DNA of 64,000 bases from Paraglaciecola sp. 20A4 (GTDB taxonomy: Bacteria; Pseudomonadota; Gammaproteobacteria; Enterobacterales; Alteromonadaceae), in NCBI RefSeq assembly GCF_011378905.1, contig NZ_WTPY01000009.1, positions 87,633 through 151,632 on the forward strand, given 5' to 3'. How positions within the stretch are numbered: position 1 is the stretch's first letter; each line of letters begins with the position of its first letter. The notes beneath the pieces are model-generated. The model searched no databases. It worked only from the letters and a program-made list of their open reading frames with translations, and was not told the DNA's origin. Both the position numbers and the translations under genes were made by a program. Below are positions 36,965-45,984 of this stretch, in pieces.

Positions 36965-38152
36965 CTAAAGGGTCACTTTAGCTGATAGACGGTAGATATT
37001 TTGATCGTAGTCAATAATATCTTGGTTACTGTCACGTTCACTGTAGGTGTAACCTAAATTGAACGTTAACCAACGTCTAAACTGATAAATAACCGCTAAG
37101 TTAATATCTTGTATGTCGTCCGTTCGCCCGCTGCCTTCGTAGCTGTCACTGCCTACTGCAACGCCTGCTTCGGTTCTTAGGCGTTCTAGCCATTCATGAC
37201 GCCAGGTTACAGAAACATCTTTACGGCGAATAAAGTCACCTTCGCCATTTGTTTCACGGGCTTCGTTTTGGGTATCTAAGATAAAAGTTGCACGTTCGAG
37301 CGGTTCCCATACAACACCGGCTTGCCATTTCAAACCTGAAAAGTTACTGCGCCCAGCAGCGTCAAAATCTTTGTCTTGGTAACCGATTTTAGCATAGCCA
37401 GAAGTGGATGCGGTTGATTGCCACTGTGCCCCTACTAAATAGCTTGTTTCCACACTGTCTCGTGACGCAGAGCCATCGGGTACGAAGGAATATTCGACGT
37501 CGGTAATCGTCGTTTCTAATAGTAGGTCTGTTGCTGGCCCAACGCTATAATAAAACACACCACCGATTTCACTCTTTGAGCGGTCACGAGATTTATATTC
37601 ATCGGTATTAATTTTATAGTCTAAATCACGGTAATTGAGGGTTAAATCCAGTCGAGCCTGTGCACTGAGTGCACCATACGAATAGACAAAATCAACTTCA
37701 CTTTCTTTATACTCATCAGGAGACGTGAGTTCATTACCACGGCCTCGAGAGAAAGCCGTTCCGCGGTTATCATGACCATCTTCATAATTGACACTCGTTT
37801 TAATGCGATGGCGGCTATTTAATTCATACCCTAGTGAAGCAAATAATAAATGATCGGTATAGTCATCAGTAGAACTTGAAAAGTAATCCCCACGAGTAAG
37901 CTGATAACCAAACCGTAAACTGTTTAAACCAAAATTATTAACCAAAACAAACCTAGGCGTAACAACGCTAAACCAGCTATCTATTTCTTCATCATCCCCT
38001 CGAGATTGCGTTACGTTGTCATTAAAACCAACGCTAGTGGTTAAGGTAGGGACTAATTCAAACGCACCTAAGTCAATGCCTACTTCTTGAGCAAATGAAG
38101 ATGAACACACACATGCCAATCCCATAGCGGTTGCTAATTTAGTCTTACTCAT
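36965..38152 (-). CDS. Outer-membrane beta-barrel of the EPS exporter (VpsM/EpsL-like)
   Basis: A 395-residue protein with a signal peptide (1-21, ending SSFAQ). The rest is a run of alternating amphipathic strands with aromatic girdles, for example NSLRFGYQLTRGDYF, HRIKTSVNYEDGHD, TSGYAKIGYQDKDF and LTFNLGYTYSERD, ending RLSAKVTL as barrel proteins do. It fits the TIGR03014/VpsM-type barrel that sits with short OPX proteins. It would form the outer-membrane pore for the EPS. It is the first gene of the minus-strand export operon. Confidence 0.8.
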   Translation of the reverse strand: MSKTKLATAMGLACVCSSSFAQEVGIDLGAFELVPTLTTSVGFNDNVTQSRGDDEEIDSWFSVVTPRFVLVNNFGLNSLRFGYQLTRGDYFSSSTDDYTDHLLFASLGYELNSRHRIKTSVNYEDGHDNRGTAFSRGRGNELTSPDEYKESEVDFVYSYGALSAQARLDLTLNYRDLDYKINTDEYKSRDRSKSEIGGVFYYSVGPATDLLLETTITDVEYSFVPDGSASRDSVETSYLVGAQWQSTASTSGYAKIGYQDKDFDAAGRSNFSGLKWQAGVVWEPLERATFILDTQNEARETNGEGDFIRRKDVSVTWRHEWLERLRTEAGVAVGSDSYEGSGRTDDIQDINLAVIYQFRRWLTFNLGYTYSERDSNQDIIDYDQNIYRLSAKVTL

Positions 38153-39049
38153 TCAATCATCTCTGCTTTATTAAGGTTAAAATTCAATTTTAATGAAACT
38201 AAGTGTATCAATTATCTGCTTAAATTAGCGCTTTGTTATAAAAAAACTGCGAAAAAAACTTCGAAAAATGTAGAAAACAAGCCGTGCAAAAATTCAGCAA
38301 GGATCTTGTTAAGCGAAATCTATGCCATCAATCAGTACATCGATAACTTTGCGCAGATGCTCTAATATTAGAATCGGTGCATATTAAACCAAGATGACGT
38401 TATGTAAAATCAGTTACTGAATCAATTGACCAATGATTGACTGAAATAGAAATAATGAAGTGTTTTTTCAGCAAACATTCTACTTTGTGCTCATTCCTTA
38501 TCCTATTATTCGCGTTTGTCTAAGTGCAGATTAGACATAAACTATCGTGGTGCCAATTATCCGAAAGGATAAATAATTTATGTTAAGTGAGTCATATACT
38601 ATGACTATGCCCATTACGTCGCTTCTATTGTGTTATTTATCTCAATCTACTACGCCTGCTGAACAACAAAATAATGGTCTGGTTTTTGCTTATTCATCAA
38701 ATGACAATCGGCAGAGTGTAGCGAAGATACGACTAAAGTTATGGCCACGAAGGAGCGCGTACTTTGTTATTGTATAAACGATACTGAATGTCATAAAAAA
38801 AACAAATATATGTCGTAATTATACTACAGAATAGCGTGGTATAATGTGCGCGGCTGGGTACTCGCTAGCTTCGATGTTTAAGCAAGGCACTGAAGTTAAA
38901 AGGAATTTTTTAATTTTGTAGCACATTAGTTGTTGGATATTAGCGACACAATAATGTCGCAAAATAACGACACAGCTATAGTTTGGGATGTTTCATTGCC
39001 CAATACTACAAATTTAAACAGTGATACGTAACATTAATGGTAGATACAC
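38153..39049. other. 897-bp divergent control region of the EPS export genes
   Basis: This is the largest gap in the locus. It lies between the export operon (minus) and the initiating sugar transferase (plus). A good extended -10 promoter for the plus strand is at 38837-38845, leaving a leader of about 200 nt. A 65-codon frame at 38580-38777 has an AAAGGA far upstream but no recognisable features; I do not call it a gene. The size and AT-richness fit binding of several regulators. No GEMM c-di-GMP riboswitch or JUMPstart sequence was found by eye. Confidence 0.5.
38837..38845 (+). promoter_or_regulatory. Extended -10 promoter of the initiating transferase gene
   Basis: TGGTATAAT is a perfect extended -10 (TGn plus TATAAT). 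Any -35 is weak (TTATAC at 38819 with 15-bp spacing), as extended -10 promoters allow. Predicted start is near 38852, giving a leader of about 200 nt before the ATG at 39050. Confidence 0.6.
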
Positions 39050-40459
39050 ATGCATAACAAAAGCCCTGGCGGCATCATTCAGAGTAACCAAAGTAGTTTT
39101 TCGACGCTCTATCGCTTAGTCGATATGGTCATTATTACTTTAGTGTATTTTCTTGTTCTTTTATATCAAGGATTGCCCATAAGCACACCTGAATTGCTGT
39201 TGCTCTTTGTCAGTATTATTTCATACATGTTATGTGCTGAAGCCGTTGATTTATATCGTTCTTGGCGTACCGCGTCTAATACCCTGATGATTAAGTGGAA
39301 TATGATCGCTTGGGGCGTATCTTCTCTTGTTACCACGACATATGCTTTTATTTTCCCTGATACGATTGTCGCTTCGAATTTTGTTATTTTGTCTTGGTTG
39401 GTCTTGTGTGCCCCAACTCTTGTGGGCTGGCGAGTAGTATTTCGTGAGATTTTATTCCGCCACCGTAAAAAAGGCCATAATACCCGTCGAGCGATCATTA
39501 TTGGTGCAACGCAATCTGGTTATAGCCTTGCGACCCAAATTATAGAAAATGATCAATTGGGAATTATTTTCAGTGGTATGTATGACGACCGCGCTCCGGC
39601 CCGTATCCCCCACGAAATTCAGCACGAGGTTAGAGGGACAATTGAGGATGCAATTAAATTAGCCAAAGAAGGTCAAGTGGACTACATCTACATTGCCATG
39701 CCGATGAGTGCAGAAAAACGCATTATGCAAATTTTGAATATGTGCAGTGATACCACCGCGACCGTTTCAATTATTCCGAACTTCTTTATGTATAACCTGC
39801 TGAATGCTCGCTGGCAGAGTGTGGGTTCAATACAAACCTTGAGCGTTTTTGATACGCCCTTTCAAGGTGCAGGCGATATAACAAAGCGACTTGAGGATAT
39901 TGTTGTTTCTTCACTGATTCTAATAATGATTGCTATTCCGATGCTATTTATTGCTCTTGCGGTGAAATTCACTTCAAAAGGGCCGGTTATTTTCAAACAA
40001 AATCGTTATGGCTTAGATGGGCAAATGATTAAGGTCTACAAATTTCGCTCCATGACCGTGCAAGATAATGGTGATAGCGTGCAGCAAGCCACTAAAAACG
40101 ATGTACGTATAACCCCCTTAGGTGCCTTTTTACGCAAAACATCTTTAGATGAATTACCGCAATTTATTAACGTATTGCAGGGCCGTATGTCGGTTGTTGG
40201 CCCCCGACCACACGCTGTAGCCCATAACGAAGAATATCGTAAATTGATTGAAGGCTATATGCTGCGCCATAAAGTACGCCCAGGCATTACCGGCTGGGCA
40301 CAAATCAATGGCTTTCGCGGTGAAACCGAAACAATTAATAAAATGATTAAACGGGTTGAATACGATTTAGACTATATTCATCGCTGGTCAGTCTGGCTGG
40401 ATATTCGGATTATTTTAGCGACCGTTACACGCGGTTTTATCAATAAAAATGCTTATTAA
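39050..40459 (+). CDS. Undecaprenyl-phosphate sugar-1-phosphate transferase (WcaJ/VpsL type)
   Basis: A 469-residue polyprenyl-phosphate glycosyl-1-phosphate transferase. Four N-terminal hydrophobic segments (about 20-125) are followed by a Rossmann-like CoA-binding_3 domain (RRAIIIGATQSGYSLATQII, about 145), a fifth hydrophobic segment (about 280-305) and the catalytic domain: KVYKFRSM, SLDELPQFINVLQGRMS, VVGPRPH and HKVRPGITGWAQINGFRGE. It starts EPS repeat-unit synthesis, probably with glucose-1-phosphate, at the inner membrane. It faces away from the export operon and ends at a strong terminator, so it is transcribed alone. Confidence 0.93.
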   Translation: MHNKSPGGIIQSNQSSFSTLYRLVDMVIITLVYFLVLLYQGLPISTPELLLLFVSIISYMLCAEAVDLYRSWRTASNTLMIKWNMIAWGVSSLVTTTYAFIFPDTIVASNFVILSWLVLCAPTLVGWRVVFREILFRHRKKGHNTRRAIIIGATQSGYSLATQIIENDQLGIIFSGMYDDRAPARIPHEIQHEVRGTIEDAIKLAKEGQVDYIYIAMPMSAEKRIMQILNMCSDTTATVSIIPNFFMYNLLNARWQSVGSIQTLSVFDTPFQGAGDITKRLEDIVVSSLILIMIAIPMLFIALAVKFTSKGPVIFKQNRYGLDGQMIKVYKFRSMTVQDNGDSVQQATKNDVRITPLGAFLRKTSLDELPQFINVLQGRMSVVGPRPHAVAHNEEYRKLIEGYMLRHKVRPGITGWAQINGFRGETETINKMIKRVEYDLDYIHRWSVWLDIRIILATVTRGFINKNAY

Positions 40460-40508
40460 GCACTACAGATAATACAAGATAGCGGTAACGAAAATTGAAC
40501 CATAAGAG

Positions 40509-40536
40509 AAGCCGAGCAAATGCTCGGCTTTTTTGT
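40509..40536 (+). terminator. Rho-independent terminator
   Basis: The arms AAGCCGAGCA (40509-40518) and TGCTCGGCTT (40521-40530) are perfectly complementary, followed by TTTT. It lies 50 bp after the stop of the initiating transferase gene. Confidence 0.9.
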
Positions 40537-40559
40537 GTGCGCTTTCCGGGAATGGTTAA

Positions 40560-43304
40560 CTACTCATGATTACTGGGCTGATATATTTTGAATTCTCCCC
40601 CCGCGTGTAATAGACCAAACATATGTAACAGGCCATCGTAATAGCGATACATACCGGTTGGCGCATTTTGCTGCCAAAGGTAGTTGATCATTTCGGTAGA
40701 AAACGGATTTTCACTTATTGTGGCCCCCACTGCATTCATTGCGGTGCGGCCATGGCTGCGATAATTAATGTCTGGCTCGCGAGTGCCATCAACTTCATAT
40801 ACAGCGATAAAGTCACCGTATTGTGCAATTTCTTTTTCAAAGAAATTGACTTGTTGCTCGACTAACGCTTTAAGCTCAACAGATTGGCTTACCCAATGAT
40901 AATCCATGGCCATATTACCCATAACGCGAAATGAATCGTAAGCGCTTTTATGGCTATCAGGATTAAAACTAGTGGTTTGCGGCACGCCTTCATGGCTTGC
41001 GTAATCGCTAAACAAGCCTGTGACAGGATGCGCCGATTTAGCCAAATACTGACGACTAATCTCGGCAGTTTGGTGCCAATAATCGTTATTTTCATCGGCC
41101 CACAACGCCCACATTTCGTAGAAAGCAGGTAAGTGGTATGAAGGATCAGAGAAGCTCTCAACGTTTGTCGTTGTCACAAATTCTACTTGCTGATAGACCG
41201 GATGCATCATAAGCCTTGTGCTGGCGTTATTAGATTTTGTATAAACAACGTCATGCAGAATATCATTCGCTTCTTGCTGATAATCAAATATACCGTCTGA
41301 ACTACCCCAGCGGTTATTAGCAAGGAATAACGCCATAGCAAAGTACTCTTCGCCGTCAGGAGCAGGGTTGGTATCGATAGCATTATAAGGCGCGTTACCA
41401 CTTAGTCGCCAGGCAAAGAAGTCTTTGCTATTACCTGTTGTGTTTTGCATTTTCGCTTTAGTAAAACGCCACAATTTGTTGAAGGTTTCTTGATCGTCCA
41501 TCATGACAGAGATCATCATGCCGTAGGACATGCCTTCTGAACGTATATCGTTAGTATCAATGGCTTTAATAAATGCCATGTCATCGCCCACGCCGTATAA
41601 CACGGTTGTATCAGACAGTTCAGGTGCTGGCTCACTAGGCGCTTGCCCCGCAATGATTACATTGTCGATTTGAATATCGCCGGTCACCGTTGGCATTTTG
41701 CCATTTGCAACAAATTGCACACCGATGCCACGAAGCTGACTAAAATCGAAACTATCACTGACGTAACCAAATTCTGTCGTTGCGCTAACATCGCTAAAAC
41801 GTAATGTAACGAACTCATCGGCGGTGAGTCCCGCTACCATGGTATAGCCTAAGAAAGCAGGCTGGTAATTAGCATCTTCTAAAACAAGTTGCACAACCAT
41901 ATTGCCGTCTTCAATGTAATTTGCAGGTATTTTGACGTCAAAGCTAATATCCCGCCCTTCAGTGATATCAATCCCGTTGAACTGCTGATACTTCACGGTA
42001 AATGCATCAGTATCGGCTATCCAGTTCGGGCTGACCGCTAACACATTATTGCTCAGGCCATCACCGCCAACCTCAGCGTCAATTTCATTACTAATAGCCA
42101 ACGTTGGCACGATAGCACTATCATTGTTCGCACTGGCACTCCACTGTGAAATGCTGTTATCAAAGGTTTCTTCAAAACCAGGAGAGATGTCGACCCCGCC
42201 GCCATCGACTGGTTGGTAAATACTTACTTCTGAAATGGCTAGACTGCCACCAATATCAGCATTTTTTCCATTGGCTAAAAACTGAAAACCTAAGGTGCTG
42301 ATTTGGCTAAAGTAGAACCCTTCGGATAAATAACCGAAGTTTGTATCTGGCCCCAGCCCCTTAATCAATAATGTTGTTTCAGCCCCTTGGGTTAATGTGC
42401 GATAACCGAAAAAACCGATCCCCCCCGAGGCGTCTTGAATAAAGAGCTGAGCTGCCATCGAGCCTTCATCAGCATACGCTTGATCAACCGCCATTTTGTA
42501 TTCGACATCAACGCCGCCAGTTGCATCAATAGGCTCGAAAGGGCTAGACAAAACCGCTAACGCGTCACTACCACTTTGCCACGTTGGTGTAATAACTAAT
42601 GCCCCATCAATTTGGGAAAGCTCAGCACTCACTTCACTTCCATTGTCTGCGTACCATTGCCAGTTATCGGTACTTTGCTCAAAATCAGCATGGTAAATTT
42701 GCTCCCCTTTGCTTGGCTCTGCACCTGCTTGGTCTGGCACTAATTCGAAGAGTTGCTGATAGGTCGCGTTTATTTTTGCCGTCACTTGCTCTTGTGTTGC
42801 CAGACCGCGCTCAAAAAAGTAATTTTTGTATTCTGAGGTGTGATAGGCAGAATCTGGTGAGAAGTTGTCACTGATTTCGTTTCCGCTGGGCTGATATTCG
42901 AAGTTCCAGCTTAAGTCTTGTTCGTTAAATCGTGCTCGACGATTTTGTATTAATACCAATCGCTCTGTTAACTCAAGTACGCTATTAGCGGACATTTCAT
43001 CTATGCTCACTCCCGTAAATTGTATGTTGGAATTAGCGTTACTTGATGCGACATTTATCTGTATATCTCGAACGCTATCGGCATCATTTTTAACAAAAAC
43101 AGAAAACTCATAGCGAAAATCGCTGCGCCCTACCCTCGTTTTGTTCTTTAGGGTGAGATGATCAATGCTTACATCTGCGTACAGGGGCTGACTAAAAGAC
43201 GTTAGCAGCACAGTGCCCAGTGCTACTGCGATACTTTTGCGTAAAGAAGTCACTTTTGACTGGGAACAATCGCTCGTCGTGTTGTTTACTGAGGAGATAT
43301 TCAT
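40560..43304 (-). CDS. Secreted GH8 glycosidase with two tandem beta-sandwich modules
   Basis: A 914-residue secreted protein. A signal peptide (about 22-44) is followed by an Ig-like region (about 45-160), two similar beta-sandwich modules (about 205-365 and 378-555; shared wording FFGYRTLTQGAE/FLGYTMVAGLTA, NFGYLSEGFYFSQI/EFGYVSDSFDFSQL, GFQFLANGK/GVQFVANGK), and a GH8 catalytic domain (about 565-905). The likely acid is Glu590 in RSEGMSYGMM; Asp650 lies in PDGEEYFAMAL. The 'PDGEEYFAMALF..NRWG' wording recalls the reducing-end exo-oligoxylanase branch of GH8, but cellulase or EPS hydrolase activity is possible. Its start overlaps the PEP-CTERM-like gene by 4 nt. It may trim the locus's own polymer. 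Confidence 0.85.
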   Translation of the reverse strand: MNISSVNNTTSDCSQSKVTSLRKSIAVALGTVLLTSFSQPLYADVSIDHLTLKNKTRVGRSDFRYEFSVFVKNDADSVRDIQINVASSNANSNIQFTGVSIDEMSANSVLELTERLVLIQNRRARFNEQDLSWNFEYQPSGNEISDNFSPDSAYHTSEYKNYFFERGLATQEQVTAKINATYQQLFELVPDQAGAEPSKGEQIYHADFEQSTDNWQWYADNGSEVSAELSQIDGALVITPTWQSGSDALAVLSSPFEPIDATGGVDVEYKMAVDQAYADEGSMAAQLFIQDASGGIGFFGYRTLTQGAETTLLIKGLGPDTNFGYLSEGFYFSQISTLGFQFLANGKNADIGGSLAISEVSIYQPVDGGGVDISPGFEETFDNSISQWSASANNDSAIVPTLAISNEIDAEVGGDGLSNNVLAVSPNWIADTDAFTVKYQQFNGIDITEGRDISFDVKIPANYIEDGNMVVQLVLEDANYQPAFLGYTMVAGLTADEFVTLRFSDVSATTEFGYVSDSFDFSQLRGIGVQFVANGKMPTVTGDIQIDNVIIAGQAPSEPAPELSDTTVLYGVGDDMAFIKAIDTNDIRSEGMSYGMMISVMMDDQETFNKLWRFTKAKMQNTTGNSKDFFAWRLSGNAPYNAIDTNPAPDGEEYFAMALFLANNRWGSSDGIFDYQQEANDILHDVVYTKSNNASTRLMMHPVYQQVEFVTTTNVESFSDPSYHLPAFYEMWALWADENNDYWHQTAEISRQYLAKSAHPVTGLFSDYASHEGVPQTTSFNPDSHKSAYDSFRVMGNMAMDYHWVSQSVELKALVEQQVNFFEKEIAQYGDFIAVYEVDGTREPDINYRSHGRTAMNAVGATISENPFSTEMINYLWQQNAPTGMYRYYDGLLHMFGLLHAGGEFKIYQPSNHE

Positions 43305-43894
43305 GCAGCCACCCCATCTATTATGTTGCCTTGGCCTTTAACGCCGGCTAACGCAAGACTGCGCAACTTACGCATACGCCCGGCCAGTCCTGCAATCACA
43401 CCCACTAGCGTGATAAAGAACATGGCACTCGTAGGTGCGCTTACAGCTTGGGGCAAACTTAATTGGTAGTCGCCTTCACTTGTTACATCGAAAGAGCTCG
43501 CGTCATAGGTTTCAAATCGCTGGGTGGTACTGACTAAATCTGCACTGCCCAACCAATCGAACACGACAGATAATCCTGTTAGGGTTTCACCTGCCTGCAA
43601 GGGCATGCTAAGGGCGAGTGCGTCAACAAAACCATCTTCTTGTACACCGAATATGTCTTGTGCGGGGGCGATAAACACGTCCCAATCAATTGGGCTAGTA
43701 AGTAGTGATAGGTTGTCGAATAATCCATATTGAAAGAATAAGGTGAGCCCTTCTATGGCGGTTTGCGAATCATTGTGAAATTGGTAGTCAGCTTGATATT
43801 GCTGATCATTGAGCTTAGTGACATCAGAATTGATCATTAATGCACTGGCATTCATGCTACTCAATAGTAAGGTGAACAATAGTATTATCTTCAT
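43301..43894 (-). CDS. Secreted protein with PEP-CTERM-like tail, coupled to GH8 gene
   Basis: A 197-residue protein of unknown function. Residues 1-18 form a signal peptide (LLFTLLLSSMNASA). The body is beta-rich (YQADYQFHNDSQTAIEGLTL). Near residue 152 the sequence VSAPTSAMFFITLVGVIAGL is followed by AGRMRKLRS: a VxxP motif, a hydrophobic helix and an Arg/Lys cluster, the order of a PEP-CTERM sorting signal, with about 18 residues beyond. AAGGAAG precedes the ATG. It is first in a two-gene operon with the GH8 enzyme (4-nt overlap). Exosortase-processed proteins are often tied to EPS loci; no exosortase gene is in this window. Confidence 0.7.
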   Translation of the reverse strand: MKIILLFTLLLSSMNASALMINSDVTKLNDQQYQADYQFHNDSQTAIEGLTLFFQYGLFDNLSLLTSPIDWDVFIAPAQDIFGVQEDGFVDALALSMPLQAGETLTGLSVVFDWLGSADLVSTTQRFETYDASSFDVTSEGDYQLSLPQAVSAPTSAMFFITLVGVIAGLAGRMRKLRSLALAGVKGQGNIIDGVAA

Positions 43895-44629
43895 GTGCTT
43901 CCTTTTTATATATCAACGATTACTACAAAATTAAGCAACGGCGATATAGTGGTTATATTGTTATTGTGTCCATTTGGGTTATGTATAAGGCGAAGTGACA
44001 TACCCAATAGTGTCAAGTATGAGCGAACCACTGCACCTTATTGTCATAAAGACTACACAAAGATATACGTACAATTAACACAAAGTTTACATTTAGAAAA
44101 TTTTCGTAAGAAGAAAGTAAGACTGCGTAAAAAAAGAGCGAAGATAGATTCCCGTGCTGGATGAAAAAAACGAGACGCGTTATCGATATGCACATTAAGA
44201 GATGCTTCACCAAAAAGTCGATTTATTGTTACCACGTCATGCTGGCAAAAATTAACGTCTATTATGATGCAGTGACTCCAACAGCTGGATCCTAAACCCT
44301 AGACTCTGTCCCCTATCCCCTGAACCTTGACCCTTTCCCGAGCACCGAGTGCCGCGTACCGCGCACCGCGCACCGAGTACCGTGCACCGCGCTCCGAGCA
44401 CCCCAACACCCAATAAGTGGCTCATTTTTTGTCTAAATTGGAAGGGATAAATTGGCTGGAAGTAAAGAAAAAACCGCTCAGCGAGGGCATAAGCGGCGAA
44501 TGGTTCTCTGCTAATGTGGATTAACACATTAGAATTATCGTTTTTATTATACTGAGTAAATTTTCGTTTTTTGTTCAGCTAGTACTTTTGTTCTGTTAAT
44601 GCTTTGTTCTGTTAGGAACAGTAAGCACG
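43895..44629. other. 735-bp gap with a 7-bp-period repeat array
   Basis: This gap lies between two minus-strand operons: upstream of the PEP-CTERM-like gene and downstream of the TonB operon's last gene. The array at 44291-44402 is the main feature. Near the right end a 12-bp direct repeat TTTGTTCTGTTA occurs at 44587-44598 and 44603-44614. Frames crossing the array give low-complexity Gly/Arg/Cys peptides and are not genes. Confidence 0.6.
44291..44402. repeat. Tandem heptamer array, 16 units in perfect 7-bp register
   Basis: From 44291 the plus strand divides into 16 consecutive 7-mers without any indel. Units 1-7 are of type CCTNNNC (CCTAAAC, CCTAGAC, TCTGTCC, CCTATCC, CCTGAAC, CTTGACC, CTTTCCC). 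Units 8-16 are of type GMGYACC (GAGCACC, GAGTGCC, GCGTACC, GCGCACC twice, GAGTACC, GTGCACC, GCGCTCC, GAGCACC). Two further units may follow (CCAACAC, CCAATAA). The unit sequence changes while the period stays strict. Confidence 0.85.
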
Positions 44630-45976
44630 TTATTGAGGAAGTGAGACCGTTAGCTTCTCCCGGCTGACTTTTTCTGTCTCAACAAATTTAGACCATTGCT
44701 GCGCCATGCCTCTGCTGCTTTTAAACGCTTGTGCTTTCGCCAGTTCATTGAGCGCGTCGTTGTATCGATCCACATTAAAAAATGCCATGCCCTTAACAAG
44801 GTGCACTGTCCCTTCATTACGTAAACCACCTTTGCTGAGCGCCGTTTCTGATGCAGCGATAGCTTGTCGCCACTTTTCCATATTCAGGTAAATTTGTGCT
44901 AATTGGGCATCTAGTTCGCCGTCATCTGACAAATCTGCTGCCGCTTTCATTACTGGCACCGCTTCATCATTCTCTTTCGCTAATACCCAGCATTGAGACA
45001 AAAATTTTAGATTTTTCAAGTTTTTATCTAAAACTCCGCTTTCAAAGCCTTTTTCAATTAAACGCGCGCCCTTAAACGGCATTTGATGATAATAATAAAG
45101 CTGCGCGAGGTTAAACATATCTGAACCGTTTTGAATATAACCTTGCTGATAAGCGGTTTCTAAAATGGCTAGCTGTTGTTTTTCTTCCCCTAACTCGCCG
45201 TACATGCCGCCAAGTTGCACCCAATATTTAGGCTCATCAAAATGCTTGACCAGTTTGAGTAATACATCTTTAACTTTCTCAGGCTGCTTTAACTCGAAAT
45301 ACACAGCGCGTTGCAAGACATACCAATTTTCATCAGGAATATCGTCTTTTGCTTCGACTATCTTAATGGCTTTTTCGATAAAGCTTGCCGCTTTGTCGTA
45401 AGACTTTTGCTGATACATTGCCTGTGCTTTGAGAACGTAGTTTTTGGCTGGTATTTCGCTATTTGGATTAACAGCGGCATTTAGCGTTTCCCAGCGTTCT
45501 AAAAACAATACGGTTTTATCGTAGTTACCGCGCATCATGTGCAACTGTGCAAGACTAAACAACGTGCTTAGCTCGAACGATTCCGGAATAGGCTGCTGTT
45601 CAACCACTTGCTCGAACGATGCAATGGCTTCATCAAAACGCTCAACATTGTAGTAAACAAAGCCGTAGAAGTTGTACATCATCGCCTGCTCATAACTGTT
45701 CATTGAGCTGGCTTTACTTTTGACGTTATCAAGCGCTTCTAACGCTTCTTCGGTCTTGTTTTCATCGGCCAAGGCTTGAGCTCGTGCCAACTGATCGTAC
45801 ACCTTAACCCTAAGAGCTGGCGTTCTGCGTGTTTCACGTTTGCTCGCTTCTTGGGCTTGGGCACCTTTTATGGCTAAAGGAGATATACTAAACCCAAGGC
45901 CGATTACGGCGCATAACGTTAATCCCAAAACCTTGCATGAAAGGTGACTATTTTTTTTACTTGTTACTCTCATCAT
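44630..45976 (-). CDS. TPR protein of the TonB2-type operon
   Basis: A 448-residue exported protein. A signal peptide (to about residue 42, ending GAQAQ) is followed by helical repeats: AQALADENKTEEALEALDNV, NFYGFVYYNVERFDEAIASF, LAQLHMMRGNYDKTVLFLER, LKAQAMYQQKSYDKAASFIE and LVKGMAFFNVDRYNDALNEL, all with TPR spacing. It is the last gene of the six-gene TonB energy operon, 8 bp after tonB. Periplasmic TPR proteins occur with TonB2-type systems in Vibrio and Alteromonadales and are thought to help transduction; the exact role is not known. Confidence 0.85.
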   Translation of the reverse strand: MMRVTSKKNSHLSCKVLGLTLCAVIGLGFSISPLAIKGAQAQEASKRETRRTPALRVKVYDQLARAQALADENKTEEALEALDNVKSKASSMNSYEQAMMYNFYGFVYYNVERFDEAIASFEQVVEQQPIPESFELSTLFSLAQLHMMRGNYDKTVLFLERWETLNAAVNPNSEIPAKNYVLKAQAMYQQKSYDKAASFIEKAIKIVEAKDDIPDENWYVLQRAVYFELKQPEKVKDVLLKLVKHFDEPKYWVQLGGMYGELGEEKQQLAILETAYQQGYIQNGSDMFNLAQLYYYHQMPFKGARLIEKGFESGVLDKNLKNLKFLSQCWVLAKENDEAVPVMKAAADLSDDGELDAQLAQIYLNMEKWRQAIAASETALSKGGLRNEGTVHLVKGMAFFNVDRYNDALNELAKAQAFKSSRGMAQQWSKFVETEKVSREKLTVSLPQ

Positions 45977-45984
45977 GCCCCCAA

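Noticed and set aside
38580..38777. 65-codon open frame in the large EPS control region
   Set aside because: No domain, signal peptide or convincing ribosome spacing; length is what chance allows in AT-rich DNA.
38850..39049. GEMM-type c-di-GMP riboswitch in the leader of the initiating transferase
   Set aside because: The conserved GEMM blocks are not visible by eye; only a covariance search could overrule this.
44252..44527. 91-codon minus-strand frame across the heptamer array
   Set aside because: The peptide is low-complexity Gly/Arg/Cys produced by the 7-bp repeat; no start signal or family.
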